A DNA stretch of 10,064 nt from CAMCVE01 sp039920645 (GTDB lineage Bacteria; Bdellovibrionota; UBA2428), in NCBI GenBank assembly GCA_039920645.1, contig JBDSDI010000169.1, positions 1 through 10,064 on the forward strand, read 5' to 3'. The translations under genes and the position numbers were made by a program. Below, in pieces: positions 5,408 through 10,064 of this stretch. Under the pieces are notes generated by a model. That model was not told the DNA's origin. It was given only the letters and a program-made list of their open reading frames with translations, and searched no databases. Positions within the stretch are counted from its first letter, which is position 1, and each line of letters starts with the position of its first letter.

Positions 5408-6273
5408 TGGCTTACGAACGAAGACGATATCCTGATGCGTTCGCGTTCCTCGCCGACTGCGAAGAAGATCTCATGAGATTTGAGGTCGAGCACAGTCTGT
5501 TGCTCGGCCTCGCGGACAATCTCGTGAAGGACCTGCTTTGTAGCGACGACGGAACCTTTTTCGGCAGCGTCTGGCGCGACGGGCATTTCGAAGCGGCGTT
5601 TCTGCGCAGCGGTCGCGGACGGGCAATGGTTTGTTCGCAAATGAGCGAGGACTGCGCGCGCTGGCTTTCGGCGAATCTCGGTGAGAAGATCGATGAGGTC
5701 CAAGGGCTTTTGCCGTCGGTGCAGGTTTTTGCGGAGGCCTTCGCCCCGCGGCGCTCGCTCGGCCTCAACATCAATATGTATCAGGGGCTCTATCGCATCG
5801 ATGAAGTGGACGGTCACTATCCGTTCGAAGGCGAAGGCATGGTTTCAGGCCGCGGTCTTCCGCAAGATTTGCTTCAGACCTTTGCCGAACAATTCCTGGT
5901 CGATTGTTTTCCGTCACTCCGGCTTTCGGCTTCGGCCCGCGCACGCGAAATAATCGAGCGGCATCTCAAACAGGATGCGCTCTTTGCGTGGCGCAACGCC
6001 GAGTCCGAGATCGTAGCGATTGCCGCCAGGTCGCGACAGTCCGCCAACGGCGCGACGATCTCGCTCGTCTACACGCCCGAAGCGCATCGCCGTCGAGGCT
6101 ATGCGGGTCGTTTGGTAGCGGCGCTGTCGAGAAAGATACTTTCGGATGGGAAGCGCTTCTGCACGCTCTACACCGACCTTCGGAATCCGACTTCAAATTC
6201 CGTCTATCGGAAAGTCGGATTCCGGAAGGTCGCCGAGAGCTGGCACTGCAGCTTCTGGGAGAGAATGGATTGA
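5407..6273 (+). CDS. GNAT-family N-acetyltransferase (COG3393/FR47-like type)
   Basis: This 288-residue protein has a C-terminal GNAT domain at about 190-285. The acetyl-CoA pyrophosphate-binding motif is RRRGYAG (228-234) in the context LVYTPEAHRRRGYAGRLV. It is followed by LYTDLRNPTSNSVYRKVGF (254-272), the NPTSN..Y.k.GF signature typical of the predicted acetyltransferases of COG3393. The N-terminal 180 residues match only loosely the variable N-terminal part of that group. These enzymes transfer an acetyl group from acetyl-CoA to an amine; the substrate is unknown. The start at 5407 is chosen because GGAGAGGA (5392-5399) lies 7 bases upstream and the stop of a small frame overlaps it. An in-frame ATG at 5275 would add 44 residues that do not resemble a GNAT domain. 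The 3' end is only 5 bases from the convergent HNH gene and contains a large inverted repeat. Confidence 0.88.
   Translation: MAYERRRYPDAFAFLADCEEDLMRFEVEHSLLLGLADNLVKDLLCSDDGTFFGSVWRDGHFEAAFLRSGRGRAMVCSQMSEDCARWLSANLGEKIDEVQGLLPSVQVFAEAFAPRRSLGLNINMYQGLYRIDEVDGHYPFEGEGMVSGRGLPQDLLQTFAEQFLVDCFPSLRLSASARAREIIERHLKQDALFAWRNAESEIVAIAARSRQSANGATISLVYTPEAHRRRGYAGRLVAALSRKILSDGKRFCTLYTDLRNPTSNSVYRKVGFRKVAESWHCSFWERMD
6174..6232 (+). repeat. Near-perfect inverted repeat (20/21 nt arms) inside the acetyltransferase gene
   Basis: CGACCTTCGGAATCCGACTT (6174-6193) is complementary to 6212-6232 except for a single one-base bulge (an extra base in the right arm). The 18-base loop can form an inner stem, TTCCG/CGGAA. 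The element encodes conserved residues of the GNAT motif (TDLRNPTS and RKVGFRKV), so it is coding as well as self-complementary. No T-run follows. It lies 41 bases before the stop codon, near the convergent gene junction. Confidence 0.85.
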
Positions 6274-6278
6274 AACGA

Positions 6279-6797
6279 TTAACGACGATCTGAGCCCAGG
6301 AGTTCCTTGAGCATCTTAGGAGCGTCCTGGGGACTTTGCTTCGCGCGGCGGATGAAATCCATCGCTTCGACTTGGCTCATCTTGCCTTCGGCCATGCGTC
6401 CACAGAGAGCGGGTTCGAGAGGATCGGTGAGTTCGTAGATCGCTTTGTACTGGGGCCAGAGGTTCGTGGTTTCGTTGCTGCCGCCCATGCAGAGAGGGAT
6501 CAGATGGTCGATCTTGAATTCCTTGCGGTCCATACTTTCGATGCGGAAGCCGAGGACCTGGTCGTAGTCGCGGATGATGGCCCACTTGGTGTCGGACTTC
6601 ACGGCGCGGCTGCAATAAGGGACATGTTCAGGGTAACGGAAGGAATCGGGATGTTCGCAGGTCGCGCCTGGAGTCATCTTGAGATCGGGAGTTTCAGGGT
6701 ATCCAGCGTTGCTTGCCGCTTGGAGAGGCGAAGCAAGGGCCAGTACGAGAAAGAGAGCGCCGGAAGAAAGGGTGAATTTCTTTGTCCAATGACTCAT
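6279..6797 (-). CDS. Secreted HNH-type nuclease-like protein
   Basis: The protein has 172 residues. A signal peptide (1-27) with Lys6-Lys7, a Leu/Ala core and the site LQA|AS predicts export to the periplasm or beyond. The core motif is KIDHLIPLCMGGSNETTNLWPQ (95-116, quoted here as KIDHLIPLCMGGS plus NETTNLWPQ), the DH...GGSN...NLWPQ pattern of small exported HNH-like endonucleases; Asp97-His98 are the likely catalytic/metal pair and Asn112 the central Asn. The usual third His is not obvious and Lys118 follows, as is common in this subgroup. The preceding YCSRAVKSDTKW (61-72) matches the subgroup's CSR.V...K segment. Cys47, 62, 103 and 132 could form two disulfides, fitting an oxidising compartment. 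Likely role: nucleic-acid cleavage outside the cytoplasm, inferred from the family. No Shine-Dalgarno precedes the ATG, and an in-frame stop lies 12 bases upstream, so this start is the only reasonable one. Confidence 0.82.
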   Translation of the reverse strand: MSHWTKKFTLSSGALFLVLALASPLQAASNAGYPETPDLKMTPGATCEHPDSFRYPEHVPYCSRAVKSDTKWAIIRDYDQVLGFRIESMDRKEFKIDHLIPLCMGGSNETTNLWPQYKAIYELTDPLEPALCGRMAEGKMSQVEAMDFIRRAKQSPQDAPKMLKELLGSDRR

Positions 6798-6805
6798 TGG
6801 GAAGG

Positions 6806-6834
6806 CTTATATGATGCATAAGTTTTCCTTACAA
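6806..6834 (-). promoter_or_regulatory. Strong candidate promoter of the HNH gene, adjacent to its ATG
   Basis: On the minus strand, TTGTAA (6834-6829; 4 of 6) and TATAAG (6811-6806; 5 of 6) are separated by exactly 17 bp. The predicted start of transcription is about base 6799, 2 bases before the ATG (6797), giving a nearly leaderless mRNA. This agrees with the absence of a Shine-Dalgarno. It is the best promoter match seen in the window. Confidence 0.55.
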
Positions 6835-6835
6835 G

Positions 6836-6856
6836 TGCAGAGTGTCATTTTCTGCA
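6836..6856 (-). repeat. Short inverted repeat between tamB and the HNH promoter
   Basis: TGCAGA (6836-6841) and TCTGCA (6851-6856) are perfect complements around a 9-base spacer. The element starts right after the tamB stop codon and ends one base upstream of the HNH gene's -35-like box. It could be a hairpin at the end of the tamB transcript (no T-run follows) or a dimeric-regulator operator for the HNH gene. It is short enough to be chance. Confidence 0.35.
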
Positions 6857-6857
6857 T

Positions 6858-8987
6858 TTAATACGCAATAATGCGCTGCAGTAAAAGGCCAAAATTCGTA
6901 CTTTGCTCTCCTGCAGCCTTGGGTTCTTGAGCAGAACTCTCGATGAACCAGCCCCCGCCGAGGGAGCGACGGAGTGCAATACTTCCTTGTCCGGCTTGGG
7001 AGCCGACGCGGATCGTATGACGCTTGTCGAGACGAAGCTGTGCACTCACGTCGTTCGTGGTTGGGTCATAGCCGAGACTTTCGATGCGACTTCCGGCCAA
7101 GAGATAGAGCGTCGAGAGAGAGAAGAATCCTTGGGCGAGGCCCTGTTGCACGCGACTGATCCCCTGACGTCCCTCGGGATCGAGCTCGCTTAAGGGGCGT
7201 CCGAAAAGTAAGACCGAATAGATGTCCTGGGTCGAAAGCGGAGGATTGCTTTCGAAGGCCGTGCGTGGAGAAGACACGGGGCCTTCGATCTTCATCACGA
7301 TCACGTACTCGGGCAGTGGAAAGCGGATGCTCCCTTTGAGGGTCGCTTCATCGCCATCTTTCCAATCCATCACGAAATTTTGCACTTCGATGGGGCGCCT
7401 GAGGATCTCTGCCTTCATCGGAAGAAGCGTAACCCGGCCCTTTTCGGGACCCGCCGGACCGAGCATGAGATCGAAGAGGAAACGAAAATCTTCTTTCAGA
7501 AGCGAGGTGCTGAAGGAGACGGGGTCTTTGGTCTTGAGGCTCAGGCTCCAGTCGAAAGGCTTCTCGTCGGGCTTAGAGGGAACGAGCTTCTCCGGACCAT
7601 GCTTGATGCGTGAATCTCCGATGAGCGCGGGCAGGGGCTCGCGAATCGAAACGCGTGGAAGCATCAGCAGGAATTTGTCGATCAGGACCGAGACCTTCAG
7701 GGCTCCCGGCTTCGGATGACGTTTATCCGAAGTGTCCCAAGGAAGCTCGGCTCCGGCCCTGAGACGTATTTCTTGTTTCGCTCCCTCGAGCGCGGTCAGG
7801 AACTCGAGCTTCGAAATGAGTTGCTTGTTCTCGACGCTCGAATGAAGTCCGAGCTCGATTTTCCCGTCCATCGCGCTGATGGGGGCAGGAGCCTCATTGT
7901 AACCGGGAGGAAAAGTTTTCAAGAATTTTTTCAGGCGGGGAATCTTTAGGTCGGCGTGAAGATCCGGAAGCATCTCTTCGATCGCTCGCGCGGGTTCCAA
8001 ACTGATCTTGTCCAAGGAAACCTGGGAATGAGCGAATTTCGCCGCGAAGGTCCACGACGGATTCGGAGACTCGAGCGTGAAACTGACGTGGCGAAATGCC
8101 GGATCGCCGAGATCGTGTTCCGCCTGGGCTTTGAGATCGAGGGTAAGTGGGAGGGCGGGAATCCTTATCTTCGAAAAAAGAATGGGACTGCGCAGTTCCG
8201 TCGAGCAGTGAAGTCCGAGCGGACTGGGCTCTTCGATGGCGGCAAGCTTTTCGATGCGCGCTTCGCAAGCGAGACCGCGTAGCACTGAAAGACGTGGTGT
8301 CGAAGCCGTGACGACGAGCTGGTCGGAATCCCATTCGAGTTTCACCGCCATAGGAGGGGAATCTTTTTGCTGCAAATCGACGACGGTCGCCAGCGTCAGT
8401 TTGGGAGCGTCGTAAGACGCGCGTAGTTTCGAAAACTCGGCGAGCGTCTCAAGCTTTCCGGTCACCAGGGCCTCTTGCAGGAGAATGCGATCGAAATTTA
8501 CGTTGAGATCTGGCAGCGAGAGCTCGTGAATTTCCTGAAGCATCTCTTTCCAACGGAAGGGTTTGCTGTGTTGAGCCGGGGTTTCGTCCTTCGAGGGTTT
8601 GACGACCAGTAGGAGGTTCTTCGCTCGCATACGAAGCGGGCTGAGCGGAAGAAACTTCAGGCCTTTCTTGAACGAGTAGCTCATGCGGACGCGCAGAGCG
8701 ATGTCAGCATCTTCGGTTTTATAGAGCATCGATTCTGAATCGTAAGAAGCATTGAGGTCGTCGGCGTTAAGGGTCACGAGATAGGTGAGAAAGCTGGGGC
8801 TCGTCAGATCGATTTCGAGTTTCGTCCATTTCCACTCCTTGGCAAAATCCTGTTTCTTCAAGAATTTGATGACCCATTCCTGTTTGAAATAAGTTTGGGG
8901 ATAGCGCAGGACGAAAAAGGTGCAGCCGAACAGGAGTACGAGAAATACCGCGAGCGAGAGAAGAACGATTTTGAGGGTCTTTCTCAT
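6858..8987 (-). CDS. tamB: TamB-type translocation and assembly module protein (DUF490), compact
   Basis: The protein has 709 residues from the ATG at 8987-8985. This start has GGAGAG 7 bases upstream and lies one base after the tamA stop; an in-frame ATG at 9014 (9 residues longer) has no ribosome site. A single N-terminal membrane anchor (about 6-27: VLLSLAVFLVLLFGC) follows a basic MRKTLK start. The long middle is rich in alternating hydrophobic and polar beta-strand segments, as in the lipid-groove proteins of the AsmA/TamB group. The C-terminal TamB domain is recognised from about 569: IEGPVSSPRTAFESNPPLS, then TQDIYSVLLFGRPLSEL, then a Gln/Leu-rich helix and IESLGYD. TamB spans the periplasm from the inner membrane to its partner TamA, and is linked to outer-membrane protein and phospholipid transport or homeostasis. 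Much shorter than E. coli TamB (about 1250 residues), mainly in the repeated middle. Confidence 0.88.
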   Translation of the reverse strand: MRKTLKIVLLSLAVFLVLLFGCTFFVLRYPQTYFKQEWVIKFLKKQDFAKEWKWTKLEIDLTSPSFLTYLVTLNADDLNASYDSESMLYKTEDADIALRVRMSYSFKKGLKFLPLSPLRMRAKNLLLVVKPSKDETPAQHSKPFRWKEMLQEIHELSLPDLNVNFDRILLQEALVTGKLETLAEFSKLRASYDAPKLTLATVVDLQQKDSPPMAVKLEWDSDQLVVTASTPRLSVLRGLACEARIEKLAAIEEPSPLGLHCSTELRSPILFSKIRIPALPLTLDLKAQAEHDLGDPAFRHVSFTLESPNPSWTFAAKFAHSQVSLDKISLEPARAIEEMLPDLHADLKIPRLKKFLKTFPPGYNEAPAPISAMDGKIELGLHSSVENKQLISKLEFLTALEGAKQEIRLRAGAELPWDTSDKRHPKPGALKVSVLIDKFLLMLPRVSIREPLPALIGDSRIKHGPEKLVPSKPDEKPFDWSLSLKTKDPVSFSTSLLKEDFRFLFDLMLGPAGPEKGRVTLLPMKAEILRRPIEVQNFVMDWKDGDEATLKGSIRFPLPEYVIVMKIEGPVSSPRTAFESNPPLSTQDIYSVLLFGRPLSELDPEGRQGISRVQQGLAQGFFSLSTLYLLAGSRIESLGYDPTTNDVSAQLRLDKRHTIRVGSQAGQGSIALRRSLGGGWFIESSAQEPKAAGEQSTNFGLLLQRIIAY

Positions 8988-8988
8988 C

Positions 8989-10064
8989 TTAGAACTCTCC
9001 GCCGAAAGACGCATAGGCGTAGAAGTCGCCGACCGAAGGACGTGAGATATAGCCCTGAATCATGCCAATTGGCGATGACCAGCGCAGTCCAAGACCGCTC
9101 GTATAATAGTTGGGCGCATCGAGATGCGAGGTTTTCGTTCCCGTCGCTCCGATGTCGAAGAAGACGTAGGGTTCCCACCGCGCGATGAAAAGGTCGACGC
9201 CGCGCAGTTCGATTCCGCTAGCTACGGAACTCAGAGCTCCGTTTCCGTTGTTGTCCGGAATTTTGGTGAGACCAAAACCACGAAGGCTCTCGAATCCACC
9301 GAGATACGTTCTGAGTGAAGGTGGAAGCGTGTCAATCGAATCGGCCGATGTCCAGGTATTGGATGCGGAAAGGCGGAAGGCGGCGACGCAGTGGCCTTTG
9401 CCGCATTCGCCGAGTGCCGAGATAAAGCGTCCTTCCCCAGAAACTTTCCACGTGCGGTCGGGGAACCCTAGCGCGCGGTCGCGGTATTCCGCCGAGACCC
9501 CCAGCAGGCTCCCGTCTTGCGGGTGGGCATCGTAGATCTCGAACGTATGCGTGCGAACTTCGGCGTTGGCGAGCAGGGCTAGCGACGATTCTTGGAGGTA
9601 GCGCGAGGCCGCCGCTGTTTGGTACCGCTCCCAGACGAAGGCGGGGCCTGCGCTAAGGGTCCACTTGGAGCTCGCTGCGTCCCACGTTTTTGTAGAGAGC
9701 GTCTGCAGCGTGTTGGTAATTTGCACCATATCGTCGGTGCGTTTTCTTACGAGGCGAAGTTCGGGAGTGACCGAGAGGCGGGGGCGACTCCTCCATGGAA
9801 AAATTTCGGCGCGTCCGACGAGGCTTTGTTCGCTGAGCGAAGTTTGAATCGTAAGGTTGGCTTGGGCGGCCATGCGCGAAAAGCGGTGGTGGCGCCACGA
9901 CAACTGCAGGAGTGGGCCATTTTCGGTATCGATGCCCACACCGAAACGAAGCGTGCGAGGAGGACCAAGAAGGAAAGACTGCTGGATCGCGGTCTCCAAA
10001 TTCTTGCAGTTCTCGGTGAAGTAGGTTCCTTGCACGATATTGTCGCGCAGCAGGCGCTTCTCGT
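8989..10064 (-). CDS. tamA: TamA-type Omp85-family outer membrane beta-barrel protein, partial
   Basis: The C-terminal 357 residues are visible; the frame is open to the right edge, so the signal peptide and POTRA domains are off-window. The GTG at 10035-10033 is an internal Val, not a start. Barrel features: FGVGIDTENGPLLQLSW, the first-strand pattern typical of TamA barrels; the Omp85 loop-6 motif GGFESLRGFG with its conserved Arg-Gly-Phe; ARWEPYVFFDIGATG; then GLGLRWSSPIGMIQGYISRP, matching the family's penultimate-strand G.R..SPiG; and a terminal strand ending in Phe (YASFGGEF), the outer-membrane beta-signal. A Cys-Gly-Lys-Gly-His-Cys turn (9388-9405) probably faces outside and may be disulfide-bonded. 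TamA and TamB form the Tam complex. Adjacency to tamB favours TamA over BamA. Confidence 0.88.
   Translation of the reverse strand, partial: EKRLLRDNIVQGTYFTENCKNLETAIQQSFLLGPPRTLRFGVGIDTENGPLLQLSWRHHRFSRMAAQANLTIQTSLSEQSLVGRAEIFPWRSRPRLSVTPELRLVRKRTDDMVQITNTLQTLSTKTWDAASSKWTLSAGPAFVWERYQTAAASRYLQESSLALLANAEVRTHTFEIYDAHPQDGSLLGVSAEYRDRALGFPDRTWKVSGEGRFISALGECGKGHCVAAFRLSASNTWTSADSIDTLPPSLRTYLGGFESLRGFGLTKIPDNNGNGALSSVASGIELRGVDLFIARWEPYVFFDIGATGTKTSHLDAPNYYTSGLGLRWSSPIGMIQGYISRPSVGDFYAYASFGGEF

Noticed and set aside
6336..6821. 161-codon plus-strand frame opposite the HNH gene
   Set aside because: The minus strand encodes a signal peptide and HNH motif; the plus frame has no ribosome site or recognisable domain.

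Overview
The window comes from a Gram-negative (diderm) bacterium. It encodes an outer-membrane efflux channel, a periplasmic adaptor lipoprotein, an Omp85-type beta-barrel, a TamB-type protein and two exported soluble proteins. Base composition looks moderately GC-rich (estimated by eye, not computed). A deltaproteobacterial or Bdellovibrionota-like host is a guess from the general feel of the proteins; nothing in the window proves it.

Layout, left to right. (1) 1-451, minus strand: the N-terminal part of an amino-acid-type periplasmic solute-binding protein, cut by the window edge. (2) 558-4738, plus strand: three overlapping genes, TolC-type channel, MacA-type adaptor and MacB-type ABC permease, forming a tripartite efflux operon. 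The adaptor has almost no alpha-helical hairpin. (3) 4739-5260: a 520-base gap that is not empty. It holds a plausible promoter, the best Shine-Dalgarno sequence in the window, a 36-codon reading frame with a Gly-Gly motif, a long stem-loop overlapping the end of that frame, and a weak terminator-like hairpin. (4) 5261-6273, plus strand: a possible 48-codon gene whose stop overlaps the start of a GNAT acetyltransferase gene. The acetyltransferase gene has a near-perfect 20-bp inverted repeat near its 3' end. (5) 6279-6797, minus strand: a secreted HNH-type nuclease-like protein, convergent with the acetyltransferase with only 5 bases between stop codons. (6) 6858-10064, minus strand: tamB, then (upstream in its operon) the 3' part of tamA, running off the right edge.

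How the genes work together. TolC-MacA-MacB should form one ATP-driven pump that moves substrates from the periplasm to the outside. TamA-TamB should form an envelope-spanning complex involved in outer-membrane biogenesis. The solute-binding protein and the secreted HNH protein are independent periplasmic or exported proteins.

The most interesting unexplained part is the stretch between macB and the acetyltransferase gene. Its small reading frame looks like a double-glycine leader peptide sitting directly behind an export pump, but a non-coding structured RNA or a short palindromic repeat explains it as well. A second theme is that the first gene of each visible transcription unit has a promoter-like element almost touching its ATG and lacks a clear separate Shine-Dalgarno, whereas the downstream operon genes macA, macB, tamB and the acetyltransferase have clear ones. 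This suggests leaderless or near-leaderless transcripts.
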